A DNA stretch of 64,000 nucleotides from Branchipolynoe longqiensis (GCA_030323885.1 CM059196.1:38181535-38245534), one strand, 5' to 3'; shown: positions 21,269 to 33,368, counted from the stretch's first letter. Numbers and translations are program-made. Notes: generated by a model from the letters alone, not told the origin.

Positions 21269-21686
21269 TAGATAAAGGATTCACCCGGTACTCGCAGTAC
21301 ACGGGTGAAGACCAGCCTTATATAAAAACGGTAGAAAATTCGGGCTAATGAAATGAGTCTTTAGGAGAGCCTAATTTCACAATCTAAGAAGCAACATTTA
21401 TTCTTTGTACATGTCTTCACATTTCCCCGCTACCTCTGAGTTGAAAAATATAATAAAAAATCTGGTTTAATAAGATTTAAAAGTGAAATCGACGGCGTTC
21501 TATGGCCACCATCTTGTCTTTTTGCATTCTCTCCCATTTCACCAACTCTGTGCCTATATATGTAGCCATTTGATCCTGGAACCACAATTTCTAGCTCCTG
21601 TCTCATACTAAAGCTATTTTTGCCTGTATGTATACTATGTTGTCGTTCACCCGTGTACTACAAGTACCTGGTGAATCTTTTATCTA
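21269..21686. mobile_element. TIR element, TAGATAAAGGATTCACCC type
   Basis: The left TAGATAAAGGATTCACCC and a CAGTACACGGGTGAA hairpin face the right GTGAATCTTTTATCTA. Its partner at 61398-61803 shares the interior (ATCGACGGCGTTCTATGGCC on plus here, reversed there). About 420 bp; no transposase. Confidence 0.8.
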
Positions 21687-22188
21687 GGAGATAACCAGCA
21701 ACCAACACAACCAACAACCAATTACCAGCCACCAGCAACCAGCCACGCGCCACAAACATCTGTCCACCTGCAAAAGAACATTCAATTGGCGCATATTCGG
21801 GATAAGGATACAACTTTCTTTTAAAGATTAAAAAAAAGAATATGGAACCCATAATTTTTGTTTGGAGCACATCGGTATAATAAGCCTGAACTACACCAAC
21901 TTCGTTCTGCATCGCAAAGGGGTGTGTGCGTGTGGGTGGTGTGGGAATGAGAGTGGGCGAGCTTTTGGCCCGGTTGACCTCAGCTGACCCCGGTTGACCC
22001 CGGCTGACCCCGCCCTGGTCCCCTAAGCCGAGCTCGCGTCCATAATTACAGGATTTAGCTTGTTACCGGTGCGCAGGATGTGTTCTGGGTCACGGGGTCA
22101 CGACCTCTGACCCATATTAGTGCTGAACCTTGCGGCTAAGGCGGGGCAAGGGGCGGCGCTGTAACCGCATTATTAGTATACAGTATAA
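21687..22188. other. No gene recognised
   Basis: Contains ACCAGCAACC repeats (21690-21745) and a GTTGACCCCGGCTGACCCC repeat (21970-22015). No domain is seen. Confidence 0.4.
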
Positions 22189-22190
22189 CC

Positions 22191-22437
22191 CCGTTAAACC
22201 AAACTTGAAGGGACCCTAGAAATGTGTTTGGATTAACCGATCATTGGTTTAACTGAGATTTGGCTTTGACTTTGACTTTGAGTAAGCGTGTATTGCACAT
22301 GTAATAATATACAATGTATGTGGACACTTTGATTATTGTTTTTTGTTTATGTGGTAGTATTTTGCCAGGCCGCCGAAAAAAGTTTGGATTAACCGATCGT
22401 TTGGTTTATTCGAGCTTGGTTTAACGGGGTTATACTG
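22191..22437. mobile_element. pogo/Tigger-like MITE, 247 bp
   Basis: TIRs CAGTATAACCCCGTTAAACC and its inverse at 22418-22437, flanked by TA on both sides. A CAGT start plus TA duplication is the Tc1/mariner, pogo/Tigger pattern. A second inverted motif (TTTGGATTAACCGATC at 22226 and 22383) lies inside, in direct orientation. Non-autonomous. Confidence 0.85.
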
Positions 22438-22624
22438 TATTACATAAAAAGCTGTATTAGCTTAGCAGGTTAATAATCCGCATTTATTTATTTCCTTCTA
22501 AACCAAATAGGTTTTAATTTATATGTGATTATCTCTACTTTTTATACGTGTAGATTTGGATTTGAAATACTTATTGAAATTTACCAATTTGCTGAGACTG
22601 ACATAGATAGATGGTAGCAGTTAG

Positions 22625-22960
22625 TTAAAGTTGCATAGTCCGATCGTTTTGAATTTCTGTATTTTTTCTGAGATAAATGTATTAGATCGATCACTAGTAT
22701 CGATCTACTTTACATTAGTTCAAAGTTACTTTTATTTTAAATGGTAAACATTTTAGATATTTTGACTGCAAGCTTGCCAAAACTCTGACACCAGAGACTT
22801 CTGCAGAAACAGGTTCTGTTAAATTGACTCAGTATTGCCTTCTACGCAGAAACAAATGCTTAATAAGTGCATCAGTATCTAAGTTAGATATATAAAATCA
22901 AATTGAGATAATTGGTTTGGTTTTGAAAATTTGATAATTCATCGGCCTATGCAGCTTTAA
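22625..22960. mobile_element. Family X element, compact complete copy
   Basis: The left TTAAAGTTGCATAGTCCGAT faces the right ATCGGCCTATGCAGCTTTAA. Inside are the reversed CTTAATAAGTGCATCAGTAT and TAACTTAGATAC blocks that mark this family. 336 bp with no ORF. Superfamily unknown; a MITE or a Helentron-derived element are both possible. Confidence 0.75.
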
Positions 22961-23152
22961 TGAGGTGACCGCACTGTGGCAGCACCACCAGTGCTATTCA
23001 CGAAATAGACTGTGGTGAAATGCAGACAACTTTGGCTATTTATACTCGTATAACTATAAGTTCTAATAATCACATTTATGCAGTTTGTTAGGCTTGGCTT
23101 TTTCTCTTATTTTTTTTTGCCACTCGGAAATTGATGTGCATGGAATGACCCC

Positions 23153-23183
<31 letters not shown>

Positions 23184-23321
23184 GGGTCGAATAAACCAGT
23201 GCCAGTGGCTGCGGACAGATTGGGCAGGGCGTCGGGCCGGAGCGGTGACTTGTGGGTAATCTTACTAACCATACCCTACATATATGGTCAACTTCTCCTC
23301 CATTTTCCCCTCCACCTATAT
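22961..23321. other. No gene; 29-bp poly-C tract
   Basis: C run at 23154-23182 between otherwise unremarkable sequence. ORFs that cross it give polyproline or polyglycine and are not credible. Confidence 0.6.
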
Positions 23322-24099
23322 AGGGTATTCACGTGACGACACGAACCGGATGCGCCGCCATTGTGGCGATATCAACCAGTAAACATCCCATAGAGTTTGC
23401 CTTTACGCGCAGTGGAAAACGTGTATTTCATTCAAAATTAATAGAATTCCGGAACCCTAACCTTATAAATTTAATATAATCTATTCGTTGAATATGTTTT
23501 CTATATGTGTACCAAGCAGTTTGTTTCTAAGTGTTGTAGTTTTAGAGATATTTCACTTTGTCTGTATGAAGATTGCTCACGGCCATTGACAATGCACTGG
23601 CACTGACACTCAGAATATCCCAACTTTCACTATTATCTCTTGTTTTTAATACTTTCAGCGTAAATTGCTCTTAGGTTACATTAAATACTTCAGATCTTCC
23701 TCTTCAATCGCGCATTAAGATATTTTTAATCGATCCAATGAAAGCTTTTAAATTTATTTTACAAAAATAAATGCTCCACATAGACATAGCATTGCCGTAT
23801 TTTACCCTTCGCGGGCAGTTTGCCGGTACGCGCAGTGCAAAGCGTCGATTTTATTCAAAATCTATAGAAATCCAGAACCCTAACCTTGTCAATTTAATAT
23901 AATCTTGTTGGTAAACATGTTTTCTATATGTGTACCAAGCGATTTGTTCCTAGGTGGATTACTTTTATAGATATTTCACCTTTTCTGTATCAAGATTGCT
24001 CATAGCCATTGAGTTTACGGTGTGACAGTGTGTTATTATTGTGGTTACTATCGCCACAATGGCCGCACTTCCGCTTTGCGTGACGTAGGTGCATACCCT
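23322..24099. mobile_element. TIR element, GGGTATTCACGTGACG type
   Basis: The left AGGGTATTCACGTGACG...GCCATTGTGGCGATA faces the right TATCGCCACAATGGC...GCATACCCT, with TATA on both outer sides. The interior holds two copies of a roughly 200-bp unit (CAGTGCAAAGCGTC, AACCCTAACCTT, TTTAGAGATATTTCAC) that also forms arrays in the next element. Confidence 0.8.
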
Positions 24100-24207
24100 A
24101 TATAGCGACACAGTGGATATAAATTAAACATATAGCATATAAAACCCCTTCTGTTCAACTAAAAGTACACAAACTCCACAGTCTGTTCAGTGGTCTCAAA
24201 TCCTGCA

Positions 24208-24282
24208 AGTTTAAAGTTGCATAGTCCGATGACGTTCAAATGTTTGCACAATTTTGTAGATAACTATATCAGGTTGACTATA
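24208..24282. repeat. Family X left end, interrupted
   Basis: TTTAAAGTTGCATAGTCCGAT matches the family X terminus; the rest of the element is displaced by the insertion that starts at 24283. Confidence 0.65.
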
Positions 24283-24727
24283 GACCTATTTCATGTGACG
24301 TCAGCACGGGTATCTAGGTCAGTGCGCGCGCCTTTTGGCTGCAGGACGACACACTGACACACTGCAAACTCATAGAGAAAAGATTAAATATCTCTAAAAC
24401 CACACTACTTAGAAACAAACTGCTTGATAGACATATACAAAACATACTCAATGAATAGATTATATTAAATTTATAAGGTTAGGGTTGTGCATTTCTATTA
24501 ATTTTGAATAAAATAAACATTTTGCACTGCACGTACCAGCAAACTCAATGCATTGTCAATGGCCGTGAGCAATCTTGAATTATATTCATATAGAAAAAGT
24601 GAAATATCTCTAAAACCACACCACCTAGAGACAAACCGCTTGGTACACAAATAGAAAACATATTCAAGGAATAGATTATATTACATTCATAAGGTTAGGG
24701 TTGTGCATTTCTATTAATTTTGAACAA

Positions 24728-25450
24728 AATGGACGAAATGGACGAAACGGATGAAATGAGTGAAATGGACAAAATGAGGGAAATGAACGAAATGGACCAA
24801 ATGAGCAAAATGGACGAAATGAATGAAATGACGAAATGGATGAAATGGACGAAACGGTTGAAATGAGCAAAATGGACGAAATGAACGAAATGAGCGAAAT
24901 GGACGAAATGAACGAAATGAACAAAATGGATGAAATGAGCAAAGTGAGTGAAATGAACGAAGCAGATGAAATGAGTGAAATGGACAAAATGAATGGAATG
25001 GACGAAACGAACGAAATGAGCGAAATGGACGAAATGAACGAAATGAATGAAATGAGCAAAATGAGCGAATTGAACGAAACAGATGAAATATGCGAAATGA
25101 ACGAAATGGACGAAATGGATGAAACGGATGAAATGAGCGAAATGAGCAAAACGTATGAAATGAGCGAAATGGACAAAATGAACGAAATGAACGAATGGAT
25201 GAAACGGATCAAATAGATCAAACAGAACAAACGTATCAAATGAAGCAAACGAAGCAAACGAAGCAAACGAAGCAAATTGATGAAATGGATGAAATGGATG
25301 AAATGGATGAAATGGATAAAATGAGTAGGACGAATAAAAAGATTAAAAATAATAAAACGGATAAAATGAATAAAATGGATAAAATGGATAAAATGGATAA
25401 ACTGGATATACTGGATAAAATGGAAAAAATGAAATATATTGAATAAAATA
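24728..25450 (+). repeat. GAAATGNAC 9-bp minisatellite
   Basis: Irregular tandem GAAATGGAC/GAAATGAGC/GAAATGAAC, passing into GATAAAATG and GAAGCAAAC variants. It encodes Met-Asp-Glu or Met-Ser-Glu repeats in one frame; I regard these ORFs as repeat artefacts. Confidence 0.9.
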
Positions 25451-25984
25451 AATATATAAATTAAATCTAAAAGAATTAAAAAGAAAATACACCTCGGCTT
25501 CTGATCCTAAGGGATATACGGCACAGCGTCAAGGGATAAAGTTTCTAGAGCGCCGAAGGTACAAGTCGATTTAATTCGTCAACACAAACACTGCCTCTCC
25601 TCCTCCCCCTCCCCCTTCTCTCTCACACACACCAGGCCCCTCCAGGAAGCCCCCGTCGAGGGCCCTTAATGGTATTTGCAGCACGCAGGGGGATTCGTGA
25701 CTCATCGCCAACTTGCGCAATGCTCGGCTTTAACATTATCGATGGGCCCTCAGTCAGCAGGCGACAGACTGCGCAGGGGAAATGGTTATTGAATAATATA
25801 AGCAAAACACACAATTTCCCCTAGCATAATTAAGACCAGTCTAGTGTGAGTGACTTTTGTACCGACTAGGAATGCAGAGTAACGCTGCCTTACTCTTCCA
25901 CACTTACATATAGACAGACCCCTTTCAATGTTTATAAACATTGTGTATACGCACACACCTTGGTTGCAGAACTAAGACACACTG
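25451..25984. other. No gene recognised
   Basis: A pyrimidine-rich run (25590-25625) and otherwise unique-looking non-coding DNA inside the large TIR element. Confidence 0.4.
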
Positions 25985-26830
25985 CCATTGAGCTTGCCGA
26001 TACGCACAGTGCAAAAAGTCAGTTTTATTCAAAATTAATAGAAATGCAGAGCCCTAACCTTATACATTTAATATAATCTGGTTGTTAAGGATGTTATCTG
26101 TTTGTGTGCCAAACGGTTTGTTTCTAGGTGGTGTGGTTTTAGAGATATTTAACTTTTTCTTTAGGAAGATATTTCAAGATTGCTCACGGCCATTGACAAT
26201 GCACTGAGTTTGCGATACGCACAGTGCAAAACGTCAATTCTATTCAAAATTAATAGAAATGCAGAACCCTGACTGTATAAATTTAATATAATCTGGTTGT
26301 TAAACATGTTATCTCTTTGTGTGCCAAGGGGTTTGTTTCTAAGTTGTGCGGTTTTAGAGATATTTCACTTTCTCTATATGAAGATTACTCATTGACAATG
26401 CATTGAGTTTGCCGGTATGCCAGTGCAAAACGTTAGTTTTATTCCAAATTAATACAAATGCAGAACCATAACCTTATAAATTTATTATAATCTGGTTGTT
26501 AAACATTTGATCTGTGTGTGTGCCAAGCGGGTTGTTTCTAAGTAGTGCGGTTTTAAAGATATTTAACTTTTTCTGTATGAAGATTGATCACGGCCATTAA
26601 CAATGCATTGAGTTTTCCGGTATGCGCAGTGCAAAACGTCAGTTTTATTCCAAATTAATAGAAATGCAGAACCCTAACCGTATAAATTTAATATAATCTG
26701 GTTGTTAAACATTTGATCTGTCTGTGTACCAAGCGGTTTGTTTCTCAGTTGTGTGGTTTGAGAGATATTTTACTTTTTCTGTATGAAGATGGTTCACTGC
26801 CATTGAGTTTACATTGTGACCATATGTTAT
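25985..26830 (+). repeat. About 205-bp tandem array, four units
   Basis: Units begin near 25985, 26188, 26390 and 26593 with (GCC)ATTGACAATGCA, then AGTGCAAAACGTCAGTTTTA, AACCCTAACC, TTAATATAATCTGGTTG and TTTAGAGATATTT. Confidence 0.85.
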
Positions 26831-26899
26831 CCTGCAGCCAAGCTGCGCACGCACTGACCTAATTTCCTATGCTGATGTCATATGACATAGGTCTATAAT

Positions 26900-27700
26900 A
26901 ACTCTACTACAGTTGGTGCAGTTAGAGCACTGCGTAAATTAACAGGACCCAAACAACTGAGGTTACTTACTATATAGATATAAACTCATATAGATCAGCA
27001 TGAGACAGACTAACTCTGATACAGTCGGCACAGATAGAGTCCTGCATAAATTAGCAGTGTTGAATCAGCTGAACTGCTTTACTGTTCAAAACTCATATAG
27101 ATCATCATGAGACAGGCTAATTCTGCTAAATCGACACAGTTAGAGCCCTGCATAAATTAGCAGCATCCAATCAGCTGAGCTGCTTTACTGTTCAAAACTC
27201 ATATAGATCATCATGAGACAGACAACATCTGCTAAATCGACACAGTTAGAACCCTGCATAAATTAGCAGCATCCAATCAGCTGAGTTGCTTTCCTGTTCA
27301 AAACTCATATAGATCAGCATGAGACATACTAACTCTTCTAAATCGATACAGTTAGAACCTTGCATACATTAGCAGCACCCAAACAGCCGAGCTGCCTTAG
27401 TATTCAAAACTCATATAGATCAGCATGAGACACTAACTCTGCTACAATCAGCACAGTCAGAGCCCTGCATAAATTAGCAGCACCCCAACACCTGAGCCGC
27501 CTTACTATTCAAAACTCATATAGATCAGCATAAGACAGACTAACTCTGCTAAATCGATACAGTTAGAACCTTGCATAAATTAGCAGCACCCTAAATATAT
27601 CAGCACAAGACAGAGTAACTCTGATACAGTCGGTACAGTTAGAGCGCTGCATAAATTAGCCGTGTCCAATCAACTGAGCTGCCTTACTGTTCCAAACTCA
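26900..27700 (+). repeat. 106-bp tandem array
   Basis: AAACTCATATAGATCA recurs with 105-107-bp spacing (26984, 27091, 27197, 27303, 27409, 27514). Each unit also has GCATAAATTAGCAG and CAATCAGCTGAG. The inverted counterpart is at 31190-31625. Confidence 0.9.
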
Positions 27701-28195
27701 TATGGATCGGGTAGACAGAAGACTAAAGAGAACAGACAGTGCTAGATATATTATGTACTTAATCCTGACAGCTCTCATTACCTCGCCGACCGCTCTCCCG
27801 CCAGGGGGCTCTCACAATCACCCTCCTACCTCCCCAGCCCCGACCCCCCAGGAGCAGTCTTCATTCCCTGCCGCTAGGTGCGGTAATGAATAGTCATTGA
27901 ATAGTCTCCGAGGTAGTTATCGAAATGACATTACTTGGTGGGCTCTACGTTAATAACCACGGCTAATGATGAGGGAGTGAATGAATGATGCGCGGTTTTA
28001 TGTCCTAGCAACATATGAGGTCATATCAATATGGTTACCAGTCAGTAAGCATTCATGATGACTTCACAGTGCTGCGCGCATATCACAGTTTCCTGCATGA
28101 ATACGGCCCTAGTTGCCGACATGGTGTAAAACAACACAAATCACTCACTCACCGCGTCCCATTTTCCTGTTAATTTCAATGACAATATATATATA
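27701..28195 (-). repeat. SINE-like fragments
   Basis: 27701-27960 shows nothing. 27990-28065 is the reversed 3' part of a SINE-1 (TTTTATGTCCTAGCAACATA, GACTTCACAGTGCTG). 28095-28150 carries a plus-oriented LINE/SINE tail (GTTGCCGACATGGTGTAAAA, then CACTCACTCAC). Confidence 0.5.
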
Positions 28196-28871
28196 TATTT
28201 TTTTTGTGACAAGTTTTTTATTCTGCCCATAACGTATAAGCTCCCGTGAGGGTGCTTGTTTTCAACGCTGGACAGCTGTGATTCTGGATTGGTCTGGTCC
28301 CGCACTCAGGAGTCTTTACCTGATCTTTCTCGGGCCAACCTTTGCGGTTTTGGGTGTTAGTAGTTTCTATATTAGTTTTTAAAATAAATTTTCAAGGTTT
28401 TTCCTAACCTGTATATGATAACTTAGCCTACTATGTACATCTACGCAGATGACATACAGGCCTGTGGGAGAGGATCCCATCCCATTGTGGTTTGTTACAG
28501 CATCCTTTCACCCATGCCCTGTCCTTAGATAGTACACCAGTGTGCCAGAACACCCCTGGACCCTTCAGGACTGCACTAGGTGGGATGGCTGTGTTGTATG
28601 GTTAGCCATTTTATATTTCAGGGTGATTCAGATGCATGACCATGGCCTGCGTGGTTCTGCTTTGGTTTGTGCCAGTACACATACCCAGATGGACTGCGCC
28701 CTATGGTGATAGTCATTTCGAATTCCTTAGTACTTAGTAGGGCTAGTTTCCGTATTTGTAATATCTACCATCTTTTCTGGCCGGTCTTTTGCTTTTTGTG
28801 CCAGAATACAGCAAGCAGTGACTGCGCCCAAGATCAGGTGAGATATTGTTTCTTCAGTAGGTGGTTGTGTA
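28196..28871 (-). other. LINE 3' untranslated region
   Basis: Between the ORF2 stop and a T-run at 28197-28204 (A-rich tail on the minus strand). No ORF. Part of the LINE described next. Confidence 0.55.
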
Positions 28872-31060
28872 TTATGTTTTCTTTAAGGACCTTTTATAGT
28901 GGTCCATGCTTTCGATTGCCCGTTGTTGTGTGGGTTGATTATTCCAGGCATGTGCCACCATGGCCAGTACACTTCTCTCATAAATGTTGGTGTTACTTAT
29001 TGCTGTCAGTAGCACTGGGGCTGCCATTTGCCTGGTGTCCCTACGGGGGGTTGCTGTGTAGCCTGGTTTAGTGGTGTAATGGTGTGCCAGTATTTTGAGG
29101 TGCGTTTCCCTTCTACTCGTTAGTAGTGTTGCATTGCATTTTTTGTGTAATTCGATTGTGGGATAGCTTTTGTTCACCTGAAGGCATACTTTGAGGGCTC
29201 TATTTTGTAGCACCTGTAGTTTGTTTAATAGTTTTGTATTTCCTCCCATGTATACTACATCGCCATAGTCAAAGTAGGGGAGGATCATGCCTTTATATAT
29301 TTTAATTGCCATGCTTTCAGTCATATAGTATCTCAGTTTAGCCAGTAGCCATATTTTATGGTTTACTTTTTTGATAGTATTTGTTATGCAGAGGACATAA
29401 TTTAGGTGTCTGTCTAGATCCACTCACAGATATCGGTAGTTGTCTACTTGTTCTAGTTCAGTGTTTCCCAGAAGACACTTTATTTTCTCGTTACTTGTTA
29501 GCCTGGTACCAAATAGTACTGTTTTTGACTTGCTGTTGTTTATGGTTATCCTATTTAGCTGGCACCACTCGATTAGTTTTGTTAGTGTTAGATTCAGTTT
29601 CGTTTCTATTTCTTCGATTGTTTTGCCTGCAGCATATACCAGAGTGTCATCTGCATATAGTTGGATGTTTTCAATTTCTAGCCAGTTGTTTAGATCGTTA
29701 ATATATATGAGGAAGAGAAGTGGCCCCAGGACTGACCCTTGGGGTACTCCGCAAGTTATCTTTTCCTCATTGGATATGGATCCATTTACTGTGGTGCATT
29801 GCTTTCTGTTTTCTAGATAGCTCGCTAGCCATTTTCCTGTTACTCCCGTTATTCCCATTTGGGTTAGTTTGCTCCTTAGGATAGGGTGGTCCACTGTGTC
29901 AGACGCTTTCCTGAAGTCTATGAACGCTGCACCCACTAGGTTCTTTTTATTGATACTGTTTGCAATATCAGTTATTAAGTTAGCAATTGTTTTTATTGTC
30001 AAGTGGTATTTTCTGAAACAGCCCTGTTTACTGTTTAATATTTTGTGTTCGTTTAGGTGGTCCATAATAATTATGTCTATGCATTATTTTTTCCAATAGT
30101 TTACCAGGCAGTGGGAGTATGGAGATCGGTCTATAGTTTCCCAGTACCTGTTTATCCCCTCCTTTGTGGAGCGGTGTTACTTTGGCTAGTTTCCAGCAGT
30201 CCACATAAGTACCTTCTGTGAACGATTTGTTGTATAGCTCACATATAACATCTGGGATGCATCCGAATACTATACTTGAGGTATTTTCAATGCCCGAAGG
30301 CTTGTTGCAATCAATTGATTTTATGAGCTCACTTATCTCTTTTATTGTGGTTGTGCAATCTCCAATGTCTGTGTTTAATTGTGGCGCTTTCGTGGTCCAG
30401 TTTGTGTTGAACTGTTTGGATAGTTTATTGCCTATGGTAGAAAAATGTTTGTTCATTATATTAGCAGTATCGTTGTTGCTGATTTCCATCCCCTCGTTGT
30501 TGTAAAGGGTAATCCATTCTTTATTTTTATTATTTGGTATTAGTATTTTCACATTGTTCCAGAATTTGTGTGAGTTTTTTCCCCATTGCTTGTCTTGATT
30601 GACAATGTACCGTCTTTTGGCTTTTCTCACTGATTTCTGGCTACGATTTCTTGCTTTGTGGTAGTTTTCTATGTTTAGTAGTCGCTCGCTAATTTGCCTG
30701 TTTTATATTTGTCCATAATTAGGTTGATTAATTCTGGGGTTACCCATGGGTCTTGGTTGTTTTTGATTTTAAGTTTTTTTATTGGGCAGGTAGTGTCCAG
30801 ATGCTTTCTGACTTCCCCAATGATATTGTTCCATTGGTCATTTACACCTATCTCAGTTGGAAATGGCAATTTAATTTTCTCTTTCAGATGAGTTTCTAGT
30901 GCCTCTTTTGTGTAGTTTTTGTATGATCTACCCATACGGGGAGTAGTTTTGTTTTTTGTTTTTATTTTCTTTCTAGTAACATATATCAATTCATGATTGC
31001 TAATGCCCCAGTTTCTTGTTCCTGAGGTGTGGGTATGATTCGAGTCTGTTATTATTAATG
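28872..31060 (-). pseudogene. Non-LTR retrotransposon ORF2 (endonuclease end, RT, C-terminus)
   Basis: Read on the minus strand. It starts with the last part of an AP-like endonuclease (ISNHELIYV, the usual S-D/N-H motif), then a linker. RT blocks follow: NYRPISILPLPGKLLEK, FIDFRKASDTVDH, CGVPQGSVLGPLLFLIYIND and the active site LYADDTLVYA (about 29660-29640). The thumb (WCQLNRITINNSKSK) and a C-terminal region (YFDYGDVVYMG, LQNRALKVCL) come after. Two frameshifts (near 30650 and 30065) and one in-frame TGA at 29424-29426 inactivate it; most of the endonuclease is missing. The RT style fits the jockey/CR1 group; I am not certain of the clade. Confidence 0.9.
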
Positions 31061-31084
31061 GGATTAAGTGACATAATAAATGCG

Positions 31085-31165
31085 ACTAGCCTCCTGTCAT
31101 GGTGAATATAGTCTTTGCTGCCAGACACAGCGCTAAACCACCACTAATCAATCAATTAATCAATC
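31085..31165 (+). repeat. LINE tail with AATC microsatellite
   Basis: CATGGTGAATATAGTCTTTG, ACACAGCGCTAAACCACCA and (AATC)n. The same 3' end appears reversed at 44639-44705, where it ends a LINE fragment. Confidence 0.65.
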
Positions 31166-31189
31166 AATAATAGTCTGCATACTATGACA

Positions 31190-31625
31190 GCCTTAAAGCC
31201 TAAAAACATTGAAATTTAGACTGCTGATTGGATGCTGCTAATTTATGCAAGGCTCTAACTATGTCGATTTAGCAGAGTTAGTCTGTATTGTGCTGATCTA
31301 TATGAGTTTTGAACAGTAAAGCAGCTCAGCTGATTGGATGCTGCTAATTTATGCAAGGCTCTAACTGTATCTATTTAGCAGAGTTAGTCTGTATCATGCT
31401 GACCTATATGAGTTTGAACAGTAAAGCAACTTAGCTGATTTGATTCTGCTAATTTATGCTGGGCTCTAACTGTGTCGATTTATCAGATTTAGCCTGTCTC
31501 ATGCTGATCTATACACGTTTTGAACAGTAAAGCAGTTCAGCTGATTCAACGCTGCTAATTTATGCAGGGCTCTAACTGTGCCGAATGTATCAGAGTTTGT
31601 CTGTCTCATGCTGATCTATATGACC
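31190..31625 (-). repeat. 106-bp array, inverted copy
   Basis: About four units of the 26900-27700 repeat in reverse orientation (CTGATTGGATGCTGCTAATT, ATCTATATGAGTTTTGAACA). Confidence 0.9.
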
Positions 31626-31629
31626 TAGG

Positions 31630-31857
31630 AGTTTATAATATTTCCACTGGAAATCCAACTAAATAGTTATTATTAGACAGTAAACTAAACATTTCCACAG
31701 CAATACATACTAAATAGTTGCCACCAGACACTCAACGAGATATTCCCACTGCAACTCTAACTAAATGGCTACTACCATCCACTAATCAGAATATTACCAC
31801 AGAAATACCTAGTAATAAGTTTTCCATTAGGTATTAAACATAACATTTCAACTGTGA
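31630..31857. repeat. About 55-bp degenerate tandem repeat, left half
   Basis: AATATTTCCACTG, AACTAAATAGTTATTA and AGACAGTAAAC-type motifs repeat with drift. The same pattern continues at 32440-32515, so the element at 31858-32437 sits inside the array. Confidence 0.55.
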
Positions 31858-32437
31858 AGGCCCTGTCAGACCTTGCCGGAATGGGGAACCGGACGAGAAC
31901 CGGACACTGTCCGGTTGTGTACGGCGATGTTCGGTTACCGTCTGGTAACCATCCGGTGGTGTCCGGTGGTGTCCGGCGGTGTCCGGTACAAGTTTTGAAC
32001 ATGCACAAAACTTCTACCGGACACGGCTGGATGGAGGTGTCTGGTTGGTGTCCGGTTTGTCTGGTACATGTCCGGTACCCATCCGGTACCCATCCGGTAC
32101 CCATCCGGTACCTATCCGGTACCCATCAGGTACCCATCAGGTACCCATCAGGTACCCATCAGGTACCCATCCGGTACCCATCCGTACATGTCTGGTACCC
32201 ATCCTATGGTGTCCGGTTTGTCAGTTTTGTCCGGTACATGTCTGGTACCCATCCGTTACATGTCCGGTTCTCGTCCGGTACATGTACGATACTTATCCGG
32301 TTGTCTGGCGGCAATTGACCCAATTACACTCCATTTCAATACATTTCGATACATTTTGTGTACCGGAGAGCACCGGACTAGACAATTCTTTGTCTGGTGG
32401 TCTCTGGTGCTCAGTCCGGTGAGGTGTGACAATGGCT
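31858..32437. mobile_element. TIR element of the CCCTGTCA type with 11-bp array
   Basis: The left end GGCCCTGTCAGACCTTGCCGG faces CCGGTGAGGTGTGACAATGGC. The terminal CCCTGTCA-like core relates it to the elements at 18555 and 42131. The interior is packed with CCGGT motifs. 32074-32184 is ten tandem copies of GGTACCCATCC. No transposase; flanks TGA/TAA are only partly matched. Confidence 0.7.
32074..32184 (+). repeat. 11-bp tandem array
   Basis: Ten units of GGTACCCATCC with a block of four GGTACCCATCA variants. Confidence 0.9.
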
Positions 32438-32439
32438 TA

Positions 32440-32820
32440 AATCCCACTAAAGAGTTCCTACTAGGCCATAATCACAAGATTTCCACAATAACTCCTACTA
32501 AATAGTTATAAACGCTTAGTAAGTACTCGGACATCAACGATAAAATCTAGATAACATATCATTGTCTAAAAAACCAATTGATGCTTTCAACGAATTAGCT
32601 GAATATGAAGTGTTTAACTCGGACATATAAGATCAAATCTAGTAAACTAATTTTGGTTAAAAAATAAATTTGATGCTTTCATCGGATTATTCAGTGTGAA
32701 ACTAGGAGTAGGACATCTAGGATCAAATCTAGACAAATATCTTTAGCTAACAATTTTTTGATATTTTCTTCGGATTATACAGTGTTAATCTCCCACTGAA
32801 TGTCTTATTAATATTCGGCA
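32440..32820. repeat. Degenerate tandem repeats, 55 bp then about 90 bp
   Basis: To 32515 the 55-bp array continues. From 32520, three or so units share GGACAT, GATCAAATCTAG, TTGATGCTTTC and CGGATTAT. Confidence 0.5.
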
Positions 32821-33368
32821 ACCAGCACTGAAGATGATAATTTTAGGAACCCGACCCCCTGACCTGTTTAGTAAGGAAGAACCCCCCCCCCCCCCCCCAT
32901 TCCAGCCCTTCATCCACATGCTCCCTGGAGGTGTTTTAATCCGGTCAGGCCTGTGAGTGGCTGGTATTGATCAGTGGACTCCGGGGGGACAGAGACGGGG
33001 GTCGGGGGGGGGGGGCGGGGGCTATGCAGGGGGCGAAGGGGGATCAATGACCTACTTACTCTCGTGGTGAGCTGCTCGACCGTGAGACAAGGGGCTGGCC
33101 CCTAGACTCTGACAGTGTGACAGCAGTGACGCAGCGAATCCGATTAGAGGGAGCAGTCGCGTGGTTTCTCCTCTAACACTATGACCACAGCTTTTGGCTT
33201 CTTAATGATATAACAACAAAAAATCATCACATTTCTGCAGGATTGGATTAAATCAGATACGTGATGTGATCCCGGTGTGGGAGAAGGGGTTTCGCTTTAA
33301 AAATGATAGCGTTATTTTAGTGGGTTTGGCACTAATTGATATAAACAATTCTAATTTCAAGAACTGAC
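32821..33368. other. No gene; C and G homopolymer runs
   Basis: C run at 32882-32899 and G-rich run at 33003-33020. Short ORFs lack recognisable content. Confidence 0.5.

Larger units (their letters stand above)
24283..26893. mobile_element. Large TIR element with inverted subterminal arrays
   Basis: About 80-bp imperfect TIRs: left GACCTATTTCATGTGACGTC ... TTTTGGCTGCAGGA; right TCCTGCAGCCAAGC ... TGACATAGGTC. Both ends are flanked by TATA. Inside each end, copies of a roughly 200-bp unit lie in inverted orientation (about two on the left, four on the right, 25985-26830). The centre is a 9-bp minisatellite and unassigned DNA. No transposase. Confidence 0.8.

Noticed and set aside
20577..21302. 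242-codon Leu/Ile/Asp-rich ORF resembling a membrane protein
   Set aside because: It is translated from CAA/GAC and AATATCAAG repeats; hydrophobicity follows from the repeat.
23063..23272. Polyglycine/polyproline ORFs across poly-C
   Set aside because: Homopolymer length is error-prone, and no flanking domain is recognisable.
24836..25216. Met/Glu/Asp-rich 127-codon ORF as a coiled-coil protein
   Set aside because: Encoded by the GAAATGNAC minisatellite within a DNA transposon.
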